64,000 nucleotides of DNA from Rubrivivax sp. (GTDB lineage: Bacteria > Pseudomonadota > Gammaproteobacteria > Burkholderiales > Burkholderiaceae_C). Below the pieces are notes generated by a model. That model saw only the letters and a program-made list of their open reading frames with translations, made no database searches and had not been told where the DNA came from. Location of the stretch: positions 145,096-209,095 of the forward strand of contig JAHBZS010000003.1 of assembly GCA_019635285.1 (NCBI GenBank), written 5' to 3'. The position numbers and the translations under genes were made by a program. This document shows, piece after piece, positions 43,923 through 52,559 of this stretch; position 1 is the first letter of the stretch; each line of letters starts with the position of its first letter.

Positions 43923-44543
43923 TCAGCCGGCCATTTCGGCAGCTTGTGGCAAAGGCACGGCCGGCAGGCCGCCGAGGAACAGCTCGACGACCAGCGGCGC
44001 CAGCCGGTGGTAGTCGAGGCCGCGCTGCGGCTTCACCCAGGTGAACATCCAGTTGATCATGCCGAACAGCAGCATCGTCAGCGGCTTGTCCAGCGCGGCG
44101 TCGCTGAGTTCCGGCCGCAGCGCGGCCACGGCCGCGGCGAAGCGCGCCACCACATGCCGCTCGCGGTCGAGGATGCGCGCGCGGTCGGGCGGCGGCAGGA
44201 ACTTCACGTCCTCGGTGAGCACGCGGTGCGCATGCTGGGCGTCGGCATATTCGACGACGATGCGCCGGATCATCTCGCGCAGCCGCGCCTCGGGCGGCAG
44301 CTGCCGCGCGTCGACCTCGTCGACCAGCGCCACCAGCCGGCTGACGTGGCCTTCGGCGATCTGCACCAGCATCGCGTCCTTGTCGCGGTAGTAGTGGTAC
44401 AGCGTGGCCTTGGACAGCGCGCAGGCCTCGGCCACCTGGTTCATCGACGTGGCGTGATAGCCCTGGCGCGCGAACAACGCCGCGGCATGCGCCAGGATCA
44501 GCTCGCGCTGCTCGTCGTAGCCTGCCGCGCGGCCGCGTGCCAT
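43923..44543 (-). CDS. paaR: TetR family regulator, probably PaaR
   Basis: The product is 206 residues. The N-terminal helix-turn-helix (AAALFARQGYHATSMNQVAEACALSKATLYHYYRDKDAML) is textbook TetR. It follows paaE by six bases, the arrangement seen in betaproteobacterial paa clusters where this repressor responds to phenylacetyl-CoA. A matching GC-rich palindrome lies upstream of paaI. The regulator assignment is from context and family knowledge. Confidence 0.82.
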   Translation of the reverse strand: MARGRAAGYDEQRELILAHAAALFARQGYHATSMNQVAEACALSKATLYHYYRDKDAMLVQIAEGHVSRLVALVDEVDARQLPPEARLREMIRRIVVEYADAQHAHRVLTEDVKFLPPPDRARILDRERHVVARFAAAVAALRPELSDAALDKPLTMLLFGMINWMFTWVKPQRGLDYHRLAPLVVELFLGGLPAVPLPQAAEMAG

Positions 44544-44549
44544 CGGCGT

Positions 44550-45638
44550 TCAGCGCTCGTCGAAGGACAGCACCACCCGCTCGGTCAGCGGATGCGCCTG
44601 GCAGCACAGCACGAAGCCCGCGGCGACCTCGGCCTTGTCGAGCGCGAAGTTGCGCTCCATGCGAACCTCGCCCTCGATCAGCTTGGCGCGGCAGGTGCCG
44701 CAGACGCCGCTGGTGCAGGAGAACGGCACCTCCAGGCCGGCGGCGGAGGCGGCATCGAGGATGCTCGGCTGGTCCTTGCGGAACTCGATCTCGCGGCGCA
44801 TGCCGTCGCGGATGATCGTGATGCGCGCCTGTTCGGCGTCGCCCGGCTGCGCCTCGTGCAGCACCGCGCCCACCGGCTGGCCGCTGGGTGTGGCCACGCC
44901 GAAGCGTTCGATGTGGATGCGGTCTTCGGCCACGCCGGCGGCCAGCAGCGCCGCCTCGGCCTCGTCGTTCATCTGGAACGGGCCGCAGACGTAGACCTGG
45001 TCGATGCTCTGCGCCGGCAGCACGCCGGCCAGGAATTCGGCGATCTTGTTGCGGTCCATCAGCCCCATGTTCAGGGGAGCGTCCGTGGGGTCATCGCTGA
45101 ACACGTGGTGCAGCGTGAGCCGCGTCATGTACTTGTTCTTCAGGTCGTCCAGCTCTTCCTTGAACATGGTCGAGCGCAGCATGCGGTTGCCGTAGACCAG
45201 CGTGAAGCGGCTGAAGGGTTCGCGGCCCAGCACCGTCTTCATGATCGACAGGATCGGCGTGATGCCGCTGCCGCCGGCGATGCCCACATGGTGACGCCGT
45301 GCCTGCGGCTCGATGGGCACGAAGAAACGGCCCTGCGGCGCCATCACGCTGATCGTGTCGCCGGGCTTCAGCCGTTCGTTGATCCAGTGCGAGAACACGC
45401 CGCCCTTGACCTTGCGCACGCCGACGCGCAACTCGCCGTCGTCGACGCCGGCGCAGATGCTGTAGCTGCGGCGCAGGTCCTGGCCGTCGATGGTGGTGCG
45501 CAAGGTCAGGTACTGGCCCTGGGTGAAGCCGAACACCTCGCGCAGCTCGGGCGGCACGTCGAAGCTGACGATCGAGGCCTCGGCCGTGTCCGGCTCGATG
45601 CGGCGCACGCGCAGGTCGTGGAACAGCGGTGAACTCAT
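44550..45638 (-). CDS. paaE: Phenylacetyl-CoA epoxidase reductase subunit
   Basis: The product is 362 residues. The FAD domain (LRRSYSICAG), the NAD domain (GIAGGSGITPILSIMKTVL, CGPFQMND) and a C-terminal plant-type 2Fe-2S domain (CTSGVCGTCRAKL then LCCQAHP) are in the order of class IA-type reductases. It passes electrons from NADPH to the PaaAC epoxidase. A 277-bp repeat-bearing gap separates it from paaD, wider than the other joints of the operon. Confidence 0.95.
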   Translation of the reverse strand: MSSPLFHDLRVRRIEPDTAEASIVSFDVPPELREVFGFTQGQYLTLRTTIDGQDLRRSYSICAGVDDGELRVGVRKVKGGVFSHWINERLKPGDTISVMAPQGRFFVPIEPQARRHHVGIAGGSGITPILSIMKTVLGREPFSRFTLVYGNRMLRSTMFKEELDDLKNKYMTRLTLHHVFSDDPTDAPLNMGLMDRNKIAEFLAGVLPAQSIDQVYVCGPFQMNDEAEAALLAAGVAEDRIHIERFGVATPSGQPVGAVLHEAQPGDAEQARITIIRDGMRREIEFRKDQPSILDAASAAGLEVPFSCTSGVCGTCRAKLIEGEVRMERNFALDKAEVAAGFVLCCQAHPLTERVVLSFDER

Positions 45639-45802
45639 TGCGGGCCTCGAACGCGCCGCAAGCAGCGCATGAAACAGGTGCGTCGCGCGACCGCCGTGGA
45701 TCCGGCTCCGCCGGTCCGCGGGCGGTGCCGAGCGCCTTGCATGGCGCTCGGCGCTCGACAGCCACTCACAAGCGCGCAGGCGCTTGCTCGGTGCAGTCTC
45801 GC

Positions 45803-45917
45803 CCCCCTTGAGGGGGCCGAGCCACGATGAGGAACAGTCCCTGCGGACTGCTCCTCGCTTGCGAGGGCCACCCAGCATGCTGGCTGGCTGGCGCGCGAAG
45901 CGCGTAGGGGGTGGGTC
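45803..45917. repeat. Post-stop palindromic repeat, copy 2, expanded (after paaD)
   Basis: On the minus strand the paaD stop is followed at once by CCCACCCCCTACGCGCTTCGCGCG, and a CCCCCTTGAGGGGG palindrome lies at 45803-45816. Between them about 70 bases are inserted, including a hairpin at about 45831-45854 (GGAACAGTCC with GGACTGCTCC). The ends match the compact copy after paaK. The rest of the paaD-paaE gap (45639-45802) holds no gene, only further GC hairpins. Confidence 0.6.
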
Positions 45918-46434
45918 ATATCGGCTTGAAATGTTCGAAGGGTTCGCGGCAGGCGAGGCAGCGGTACAGCGCCTTGCAGGCGGTGGAGCCGAAGGCCGAG
46001 AGCCGCTCGGTGCGCGGGCTGCCGCAGCGCGGGCAGGCGACGGCGTCGGCGCGGCGGCCGACGATGCGCACCGGCACGGCGCCGTCCGCAGCCACCGGGC
46101 CGGGCGGGGCGATGCCGTAGTCGCGCAGCTTGCGCCGGCCGTCCTCGCTGATCCAGTCGGTGGTCCAGGCCGGTGCGCGCTGCAGCCGCACGCGCGCCGG
46201 GCCCAGGCCCGCCGCGTCCACCGCGTCGAGCACGCTGCGCTCGATGACCTCCGTGGCCGGGCAGCCGCTGTAGGTGGGCGTGAGCACGATCTCCAGCGCA
46301 TCGCCATGGTCGACCACGTCGCGCACGATGCCCAGATCGCGCACCGACAACGCCGGCACCTCGGGGTCGGGCACCTCGGCCAGCGTGGCCCAGGCGCGCT
46401 CGGTGCGGCTCACGGCCAGGGCACTGGTCACCAC
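45916..46434 (-). CDS. paaD: Phenylacetyl-CoA epoxidase subunit PaaD
   Basis: The product is 172 residues. The N-terminal MIP18/DUF59-like domain (VPDPEVPALSVRDLGIVRDV, LTPTYSGCPAT) and the C-terminal zinc-ribbon-like CPRCGS-x-CKALYRCLACREPFEHFK are typical of PaaD, thought to mature iron centres of the epoxidase. It starts with tandem GTG codons overlapping the paaC stop, so translation is coupled. Confidence 0.94.
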   Translation of the reverse strand: MVTSALAVSRTERAWATLAEVPDPEVPALSVRDLGIVRDVVDHGDALEIVLTPTYSGCPATEVIERSVLDAVDAAGLGPARVRLQRAPAWTTDWISEDGRRKLRDYGIAPPGPVAADGAVPVRIVGRRADAVACPRCGSPRTERLSAFGSTACKALYRCLACREPFEHFKPI

Positions 46435-47201
46435 GCGCCCCCGGGATAGGCACGCTGCAGGTATTGCATCTCGGCCAGGATGTAGCCCATGTGCTCGCTG
46501 TGCACGCCGCGGCGGCCGCTGCTGCGGAACGCGCTGTCACCCGGCAGTGCCAGATGCACCTCGCCGAAGATGGCTTCGATCTCCGCCAGCCAGGCTTCGC
46601 GCAGTTCGGACCCCGCCGGCCCCAGGCCGCTGGCCGCGGCCGCGGCATCCACCGCGTCGTCCTCGAACAGCTCGGCGGTGTAGGGCCACAGCGTGGCCAG
46701 CGCGGCCTCGACACGGCGCCGCGACTCTTCGGTGCCATCGCCCAGGCGCACCAGCCAGTCGGCCGCGTGTTGCTGGTGGTAGCGCGCCTCTTTCAGCGCC
46801 TTGGCGGCGATGGCGGCCAGTTCGGTGTCGCTCGAATCCTGCAGCCGCTGCCACAGCAACTTCAGGAACGTGGACAGCAAGGTGTTGCGCAGCACGGTGA
46901 AGGCGAAGTCGCCGCGCGGCAGTTCGGCGATCGTCGGGTTGCGGTAGTCGCGCTCGTCGCGCAGGAAGGCCAGCTGGTCCTCGTCATAGCCCTGCGGGCA
47001 CTGCTGGCCGGCCAGCGTGAGCACGCCGCGCGCCTGCCCGATGAGGTCCAGCGCCATGTTGGCCAGCGCGATGTCTTCTTCCAGGATCGGCGCATGGCCG
47101 CACCATTCGCCCAGGCGCTGGCCGAGGATCAGGCAGGTGTCGCCCAGGCGCAGCAGGTATTGCAGCTTCGGGTCGGCGGGAACTTGGATGGACGGCTGCA
47201 T
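46428..47201 (-). CDS. paaC: Phenylacetyl-CoA epoxidase structural subunit PaaC
   Basis: The product is 257 residues, all-helical. It has the family segments YLLRLGDTCLILGQRLGEWCGHAP, EEDIALANMALDLIGQAR and KALKEARYHQQHA. It pairs with PaaA in the core and is not itself metal-active. ATG 47201 was chosen because the longer ORF upstream is the shadow of paaB. The 3' end overlaps paaD. Confidence 0.95.
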   Translation of the reverse strand: MQPSIQVPADPKLQYLLRLGDTCLILGQRLGEWCGHAPILEEDIALANMALDLIGQARGVLTLAGQQCPQGYDEDQLAFLRDERDYRNPTIAELPRGDFAFTVLRNTLLSTFLKLLWQRLQDSSDTELAAIAAKALKEARYHQQHAADWLVRLGDGTEESRRRVEAALATLWPYTAELFEDDAVDAAAAASGLGPAGSELREAWLAEIEAIFGEVHLALPGDSAFRSSGRRGVHSEHMGYILAEMQYLQRAYPGGAW

Positions 47202-47208
47202 CACGGCC

Positions 47209-47529
47209 TCACATGTGGTCCACCGCGTCGGGCAGCTTGTAGAAGGTGGGGTGGCGGTAGACCTTGTCCTCGGCCGGGTCGAAGAGCATGCCCTTGTCGC
47301 CGGGGTCGCTGGCGACGATCTGGTCGCTGCGCACCACCCAGACGCTGCAGCCTTCCTGGCGCCGCGTGTAGACGTCGCGCGCCATCTGCAGCGCCATCTT
47401 CGGGTCGGCGGCATGCAGGCTGCCGCAGTGCTTGTGGTCCAAGCCGGCCTTGGTGCGCACGAAGACTTCCCAAAGCGGCCACTCGTTCGCCGCGCCTTCT
47501 GCCTTCGGCCGTTCGTCGTTCGTGTTCAT
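47209..47529 (-). CDS. paaB: Phenylacetyl-CoA epoxidase subunit PaaB
   Basis: The product is 106 residues. The core [24 protein letters not shown] and [17 protein letters not shown] match PaaB, a small structural subunit. The N-terminal 15 residues are an extension compared with short family members. It overlaps the paaA stop by four bases (ATGA) and precedes paaC by seven. Confidence 0.95.
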   Translation of the reverse strand: MNTNDERPKAEGAANEWPLWEVFVRTKAGLDHKHCGSLHAADPKMALQMARDVYTRRQEGCSVWVVRSDQIVASDPGDKGMLFDPAEDKVYRHPTFYKLPDAVDHM

Positions 47530-48533
47530 GCGGCCTCCTTCATCGCCTGCTTGTTGGCATGGGCCAGCGCGGCCTCGCGCACCCACGCGCCGTCGTCCCA
47601 GGCCTTGACGCGCGCCGCCAGGCGTTCGCGGTTGCAGGGCCCTTCGCCGCCGACCACGCGCCAGAACTCGTCCCAGTCGATGGCGCCGAAGTCCCAGTGC
47701 TGGCGCGCTTCGTTCCACTTCAAGTCGGGGTCGGGCAAGGTCACACCCAGCACCTGCGCCTGCTGCACGCAGGCATCGACGAACTTCTGGCGCAGCGTGT
47801 CGTTGGACACGCGCTTGATGCCCCAGCGCATGCCCTGCGCGCTGTTGGGCGACTGGTCGTCGGGCGGGCCGAACATCATCAGGCACGGCCACCACCAGCG
47901 GTTGACGGCGTCCTGCACCATGGCCCTTTGTGCGTCGGTGCCGTCGCGCATCATCACCAGCAGGCTGTCGTAGCCCTGGCGCTGGTGGAAGCTCTCTTCG
48001 CGGCAGATGCGGATCATCGCGCGCGCATAAGGCGCATAGCTGCAGCGGCAGATAGGCACCTGGTTCATGATCGCCGCGCCGTCGACCAGCCAGCCGATGG
48101 TGCCGACGTCGGCCCAGCTCAGCGTCGGGTAGTTGAAGATGCTGCTGTACTTGGCCTTGCCCGAATGCAGCGCATCGAGCATCTGGTCGCGGCTGGTGCC
48201 CAGTGTCTCGGCCGCGGCGTACAGGTACAGGCCGTGGCCGCCTTCGTCCTGCACCTTGGCCAGCAGGATCGCCTTGCGCTTCAGCGTCGGCGCGCGGGAG
48301 ATCCAGTTCCCCTCGGGCAGCATGCCGACGATCTCCGAGTGCGCATGTTGGCTGATCTGGCGCAGCAGCGTCTTGCGGTAGTTGTCGGGCATCCAGTCCT
48401 TGGCCTCGACGAAGTCGCCGGCGTCGATGCGCGCATCGAAGCGGCCCTGCAGCGCCTGTTCGTCGGCGCTCAGCACCTTCTCCAGCCTGGCGCCGCCTTC
48501 ACGCGCCATCGTGTCCATTGCCTGGGTATACAC
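47526..48533 (-). CDS. paaA: Phenylacetyl-CoA epoxidase catalytic subunit PaaA
   Basis: The product is 335 residues from GTG 48533. Di-iron ligands are visible as DEGGHG and [10 protein letters not shown] pairs within a four-helix fold. The enzyme adds one oxygen atom to phenylacetyl-CoA to form the ring 1,2-epoxide. The start is set by AGGAGG four bases before the GTG, giving MYTQAMDT. The nearby ATG is 18 bases downstream, and an upstream TTG lies before the ribosome site. Confidence 0.96.
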   Translation of the reverse strand: MYTQAMDTMAREGGARLEKVLSADEQALQGRFDARIDAGDFVEAKDWMPDNYRKTLLRQISQHAHSEIVGMLPEGNWISRAPTLKRKAILLAKVQDEGGHGLYLYAAAETLGTSRDQMLDALHSGKAKYSSIFNYPTLSWADVGTIGWLVDGAAIMNQVPICRCSYAPYARAMIRICREESFHQRQGYDSLLVMMRDGTDAQRAMVQDAVNRWWWPCLMMFGPPDDQSPNSAQGMRWGIKRVSNDTLRQKFVDACVQQAQVLGVTLPDPDLKWNEARQHWDFGAIDWDEFWRVVGGEGPCNRERLAARVKAWDDGAWVREAALAHANKQAMKEAA

Positions 48534-48602
48534 AGAGCCTCCTAACAACGAGCATTTGCAAGCGGCCGCCGCGGAACCGGCTCTGCCGGGCCGCTGGCGG
48601 CG

Positions 48603-48642
48603 CCCCCTTGAGGGGGAGCGCCGAAGGCGCTACGGGGGTGGG
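48603..48642. repeat. Post-stop palindromic repeat, copy 3, compact (after paaK)
   Basis: On the minus strand the paaK stop is followed directly by CCCACCCCCGTAGC, a GCGCC-TTC-GGCGC hairpin and CCCCCTCAAGGGGG. The same three parts, in the same order, follow rpsI and paaD. Here the element lies between paaK and paaA in a 109-bp joint. Confidence 0.65.
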
Positions 48643-49950
48643 TCATTTCGGCCGCTTGTCGATCACCCGGCGCGCCTTGCCGACCAGCGTGCGCTCGATC
48701 GAATCCGGCGCGCCCACGCTGACCGTCGTGCTGACGCCGATGTAGGTCTTGATGCCATGCTGCAGCTGCTGCGCGATGGCGTCGCGCTCGGCCTCGGAAT
48801 GCTGGGGCAGCAGCTCCACCAGCACCTGCATCTCGTCCAGCGCGCCGGAGCGCGTGACCACCAGCTGGTACTGCCCCGACAGCGCGCCGTGCCGCAGCAC
48901 CAGTTCTTCGATCTGCGTGGGGAAGACGTTGACGCCGCGGATGATCAGCATGTCGTCGCTGCGGCCGACGATCTTGCCCATGCGCCGCATGCTGCGCGCC
49001 GTGGGCGGCAGCAGGCGCGTCAGGTCGCGCGTGCGGTAGCGGATCACCGGCAGCGCTTCCTTGGTCAGCGTGGTGAAGACCAGTTCGCCCTCTTCGCCGT
49101 CGGGCAGCACCGCGCCGGTCTCGGGGTCGATGATCTCGGGATAGAAATGGTCCTCCCAGATCACCGGGCCATCCTTGGTCTCGATGCATTCGCTGGCCAC
49201 GCCCGGGCCCATCACCTCGCTGAGGCCGTAGATGTCCACCGCGTCCAGCCCGGCGCGCACCTCGATGTCGTGGCGCATCGCCTCGGTCCACGGCTCGGCG
49301 CCGAAGATGCCCACCTTCAGCGAGCTGGCGCGCGGGTCCAGCCCCTGGCGCTGCATCTCCTCGACGATGACCTGCATGTAGCTCGGCGTGACCATGATGA
49401 TGTCCGGCCGGAAATCGGTGATCAGCTGCACCTGCTTCTCGGTGTTGCCGCCGCTCATCGGGATCACCGTGCAGCCCAGGCGCTCGCCACCGTAGTGCGC
49501 GCCCAGCCCGCCGGTGAACAGGCCGTAGCCGTAGGCCACGTGCACGATGTCGCCGGGGCGGCCGCCGGCGGCGCGGATCGAGCGCGCCACCAGGTCGGCC
49601 CAGGTGTCGATGTCCTGCTTCGTGTAGCCCACCACCGTGGGCTTGCCGGTGGTGCCGCTGCTGGCGTGCACGCGCACCACCTGCTCGCGCGGCACCGCGA
49701 ACATGCCGAAGGGGTAGTGGTCGCGCAGGTCCTTCTTCGTCGTGAACGGGAACTTCGCCAGGTCGGCCAGCGACTGGCAGTCCGACGGATGCACACCCGC
49801 CGCGTCGAAGGCGCGCCGGTAGTGCGGCACGTGGGCATAGGCCTGCTGCAGCGTGTGCTGCAGGCGCTGCAGCTGCAGCGATTGCAGCTCGTCGCGGCTG
49901 GCGCGCTCGATGGGGTCCAGGTCGCCGGGGGCGGGTTGCTTGACGGGCAT
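48643..49950 (-). CDS. paaK: Phenylacetate--CoA ligase
   Basis: The product is 435 residues of the adenylate-forming family. It activates phenylacetate to its CoA thioester with ATP. The phosphate loop VHASSGTTGKPTVVGY, the YGLSEVMGPGVA motif and the hinge region GRSDDMLIIRGVNVFP are intact. It follows paaI by 14 bases and precedes paaA through a repeat-bearing gap. Confidence 0.96.
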   Translation of the reverse strand: MPVKQPAPGDLDPIERASRDELQSLQLQRLQHTLQQAYAHVPHYRRAFDAAGVHPSDCQSLADLAKFPFTTKKDLRDHYPFGMFAVPREQVVRVHASSGTTGKPTVVGYTKQDIDTWADLVARSIRAAGGRPGDIVHVAYGYGLFTGGLGAHYGGERLGCTVIPMSGGNTEKQVQLITDFRPDIIMVTPSYMQVIVEEMQRQGLDPRASSLKVGIFGAEPWTEAMRHDIEVRAGLDAVDIYGLSEVMGPGVASECIETKDGPVIWEDHFYPEIIDPETGAVLPDGEEGELVFTTLTKEALPVIRYRTRDLTRLLPPTARSMRRMGKIVGRSDDMLIIRGVNVFPTQIEELVLRHGALSGQYQLVVTRSGALDEMQVLVELLPQHSEAERDAIAQQLQHGIKTYIGVSTTVSVGAPDSIERTLVGKARRVIDKRPK

Positions 49951-49964
49951 GGGAGCTCTCCGGT

Positions 49965-50411
49965 TCAGCCGGCCACCGCCGGCTTGCCCTTGATGGTGTA
50001 CGAACGGCCGCGGAACACCGCGATGCGCTGTGCGTGCTGGTTCACCACCTCGCAGTCGTAGACGCCGGTACGCCCGGCCTTCGACACCTCACGGCAGGTG
50101 GCGGTGAGCACGTCGCCCAGCCGGCCGGGCGCGAGCAGGTCGACGCCGAAGCCCGAGGCCACGGTGAACTCGTCGTAGGAGTTGCAGGCAAAGGCGAAGG
50201 CCGAATCGGCCAGCGTGGTGATCAGCCCGCCGTGGCAGATGTCGTGGCTGTTGAGCATCTCGTCGCGCACCGTCATCTGCAGCACCGCCTGGCCCGGCGC
50301 GACCTGCAGGATCTGCATGCCCAGCCACTTGGACGCGCGGTCGTTGCGGAACATGCCCTCGCGCACGCGATCGGCGACCTGCTGCGGCGTCGGCGCCTCG
50401 GCGTCTGGCAT
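49965..50411 (-). CDS. paaI: Hydroxyphenylacetyl-CoA thioesterase PaaI
   Basis: The product is 148 residues, a hot-dog thioesterase with the motif NSHDICHGGLITTLADSAFAFACNS. It clears dead-end CoA esters during phenylacetate breakdown. It is the first gene of the minus-strand paa operon. GAGGAGACG precedes the ATG, and the palindrome at 50435-50448 lies in its promoter region. Confidence 0.94.
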   Translation of the reverse strand: MPDAEAPTPQQVADRVREGMFRNDRASKWLGMQILQVAPGQAVLQMTVRDEMLNSHDICHGGLITTLADSAFAFACNSYDEFTVASGFGVDLLAPGRLGDVLTATCREVSKAGRTGVYDCEVVNQHAQRIAVFRGRSYTIKGKPAVAG

Positions 50412-50434
50412 CTCGTCTCCTCAAAACAAAATCA

Positions 50435-50448
50435 ACCGACCGGTCGGT
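50435..50448. promoter_or_regulatory. PaaR-type operator (perfect 14-bp palindrome)
   Basis: ACCGACCGGTCGGT is a perfect palindrome 24 bases before paaI, set in an A/T-rich patch. It agrees with what I recall of the TetR-type PaaR sites in Betaproteobacteria. It also lies about 85 bases before the divergent MtfA-type gene and could influence both. An AT-rich GATAAACT stretch to its right may be a rightward -10. Confidence 0.75.
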
Positions 50449-50532
50449 AAATGATAAACTTGAGCCAACGCAAACCTCTGGGGGATAACCCTGGCGCCTT
50501 GAAGCGCCGCGTCCGGCCCCAAGCTGCGACCG

Positions 50533-51375
50533 ATGCTTGGCGATCCCCCGCTGGCCGCGTTGGTGGCCCTGCTGTTGCTGTCCGCCGCGGCCTTGCTGGC
50601 CCAGCCGTGGTGGGTGCGGCGCCGTCGCGCGAAGCTGCTGCGCGGCCCTTTCCCGCCGGCGTGGCGGCGCATCCTGCAGCGCCGCGTGCCGCTGGCGGCG
50701 CGCCTGCCGGCGCCGCTGCAAGCCCGGCTGCAGCAACTGGTGCGCATCTTCATCGCCGAAAAGCCCTTCATCGGCTGCAACGGCCAGGTCATCGACGACG
50801 AGGTGCGCGTGAGCATCGCGGCGCACGCCTGCCTGCTGCTGCTGGGCGACGGTGCCGACGGCGTCTACCCGCGGCTGCGGCAGGTGCTGGTCTATCCCGA
50901 GCCCTTCGTCGTGCCGCGCCGGCAGTGGCTGCCCGGCGGCGTGCTGCAGGAGCAGCCCCAGGCGCTGTCCGGCGAGTCCTGGGGCCAGGGCCAGGTGCTC
51001 CTGGCCTGGTCGGAGCTGCAGGCGCACGACGGGCGCAACGTGGTGCTGCACGAATTCGCCCACCAGATCGACCAGGACGGCGGCGAGGCCGACGGCCGCC
51101 CCTGGCGCGCCGACCCGGCGGCGGCGCAGCGCTTCGCCGACGTGATGGGCGCCGCCTTCGAGCGGCTGCAGCACGAGGCTTCGAGCGCGCTGGACCCTTA
51201 CGGCGCCAGCGCGCCGGCCGAGTACTTCGCGGTGGCCACCGAGGCCTTCTTCGAGCGGCCGCAGGCGCTGGCGGCGGAAGCGCCGCAGGTCTACGACGAA
51301 CTCGCCCGGCTGTACCGGCTGGACCCGGCCGCCTGGCACGACGCGGGCGCCGCCGGCGCCGCGACGCCGGCATGA
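50533..51375 (+). CDS. mtfA: MtfA-type zinc peptidase (M90)
   Basis: The product is 280 residues. The zinc motif HEFAHQID is at about residues 172-179, with the glutamate ligand further on in VATEAFFE. IFIAEKPFIGCNG is the conserved N-terminal family segment. In E. coli MtfA binds the Mlc repressor and controls glucose uptake. A first hydrophobic helix (LAALVALLLLSAAALLA) suggests membrane attachment here. The stop overlaps the following esterase gene. Confidence 0.88.
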   Translation: MLGDPPLAALVALLLLSAAALLAQPWWVRRRRAKLLRGPFPPAWRRILQRRVPLAARLPAPLQARLQQLVRIFIAEKPFIGCNGQVIDDEVRVSIAAHACLLLLGDGADGVYPRLRQVLVYPEPFVVPRRQWLPGGVLQEQPQALSGESWGQGQVLLAWSELQAHDGRNVVLHEFAHQIDQDGGEADGRPWRADPAAAQRFADVMGAAFERLQHEASSALDPYGASAPAEYFAVATEAFFERPQALAAEAPQVYDELARLYRLDPAAWHDAGAAGAATPA

Positions 51376-52238
51376 GCCGCTGGCTGGCGATGCTGGCCTT
51401 GGCCGCGCTGCCGGCGCTGGCGTGGGCAGCGGACACCGTGCCGCTGGCGCAGGGCGGTGTGCCGCGCAGCTACCAGGTGCACCTGCCGCCACAGCAGGCC
51501 GGCGACGCCGCGCTGCCGCTGCTCATCGCGCTGCACGGCACGTCGATGCGCGCCGGCGACATGTTCGAGTACACCGACCTGCCGCAGGTCGCGGACCGCG
51601 CGGGCTTCGTGCTGGTCAGTCCGGCCGCGCTGGGCGCGGCCTTCAACGATGGCATGGCGCCGCCGGGCAGCGAGGCCGCGGCGGTGGACGACGTGGGCTT
51701 CATCGAAGCGGTGGCCCGCGACGCGCAGCGGCGCTTCGGCGTGCGCGCCGATGCGGTGTACGTGGTCGGCTTCTCCAGCGGCGGCTCGATGGTGCAGCGC
51801 CTGGCCATCGAGAGCCGCTACCCCTTCGCCGGTTTCGCGGCGGTGGCCAGCGCGCCGCGCGTGCCGGCGGCAAGCATCGCGCGGCCCGCGCCGCTGCTGC
51901 TGGTGTTCGGCGATGCCGATCCGCTGAACCCGGTCGACGGCGGCTGGGTGTGGATACCGGTGCTGCACAAGAAGGCCGCGCAGGCGGCGACCGTGCGGCA
52001 ATGGGCGCAGTGGCTGCACTGCCAAGGCGATGCCGAACGGCCGGCGCCGGTCGACGGCGTCACGACGCGGCTTTGGCCGCACTGCGCGGACGGCGCGCGC
52101 CTGGCGTGGGTGTCGATCGAGGGCCTGGGCCACCAGTGGGCCGGCGCCAGGCCGATGCCCTTCCCGTCCTTCGTGCTCGGGCCGCAGCGGGCCACGCCAT
52201 CGCTGGGCGAGCTGGTCTGGCGCTTCCTGGCGCCGTAG
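51372..52238 (+). CDS. Secreted poly(3-hydroxybutyrate) depolymerase/feruloyl-esterase-like hydrolase
   Basis: The product is 288 residues. A Sec signal peptide (LAMLALAALPALAWA) is followed by an alpha/beta-hydrolase of the LpqC type: oxyanion LIALHGTSMRAGDM, nucleophile Ser in VVGFSSGGSM, acid in VFGDADPLNP, and His in EGLGHQWAG. Members of this group cleave polyester or feruloyl esters, and the substrate is not deducible. It is coupled to the MtfA gene (ATGA). Confidence 0.83.
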   Translation: MSRWLAMLALAALPALAWAADTVPLAQGGVPRSYQVHLPPQQAGDAALPLLIALHGTSMRAGDMFEYTDLPQVADRAGFVLVSPAALGAAFNDGMAPPGSEAAAVDDVGFIEAVARDAQRRFGVRADAVYVVGFSSGGSMVQRLAIESRYPFAGFAAVASAPRVPAASIARPAPLLLVFGDADPLNPVDGGWVWIPVLHKKAAQAATVRQWAQWLHCQGDAERPAPVDGVTTRLWPHCADGARLAWVSIEGLGHQWAGARPMPFPSFVLGPQRATPSLGELVWRFLAP

Positions 52239-52559
52239 TCAGCGCGGCCCCTGCGCCACCTGCAGCGCCCGTTGCAGGCGGGCGATCTCGTCGAGCAGAT
52301 CGACCGCCAGGGCCGCGCCGGGCAGGTTCAGCTCCAGGTCGTGCAGCAGGCGCAGCGCCACGCGCGTGCGCCGCAGGCTGGCGCCGGCAAAGACCCAGGC
52401 CTGCGGCGTGCTGCCCTGCGGCTCGAGCACGCCGTGCTCGACCAGCTGCTGCACCAGCTCGCGGTCGGCGTCGCAGGCCCGGCACAGCTCGGTCAGCGAC
52501 ATCTGCACTTCTTCTTCCACCACCTGGTAGTGCACCAGGCTGACGTTCGTCCGCGTCAT
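52239..52559 (-). CDS. cbpM: Chaperone modulator CbpM
   Basis: The product is 106 residues with a MerR-like helical fold ([28 protein letters not shown] then a helix ending [13 protein letters not shown]). CbpM binds the J-domain of CbpA and blocks it. The gene overlaps cbpA by four bases (ATGA), as in E. coli, which supports the assignment. Confidence 0.9.
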   Translation of the reverse strand: MTRTNVSLVHYQVVEEEVQMSLTELCRACDADRELVQQLVEHGVLEPQGSTPQAWVFAGASLRRTRVALRLLHDLELNLPGAALAVDLLDEIARLQRALQVAQGPR

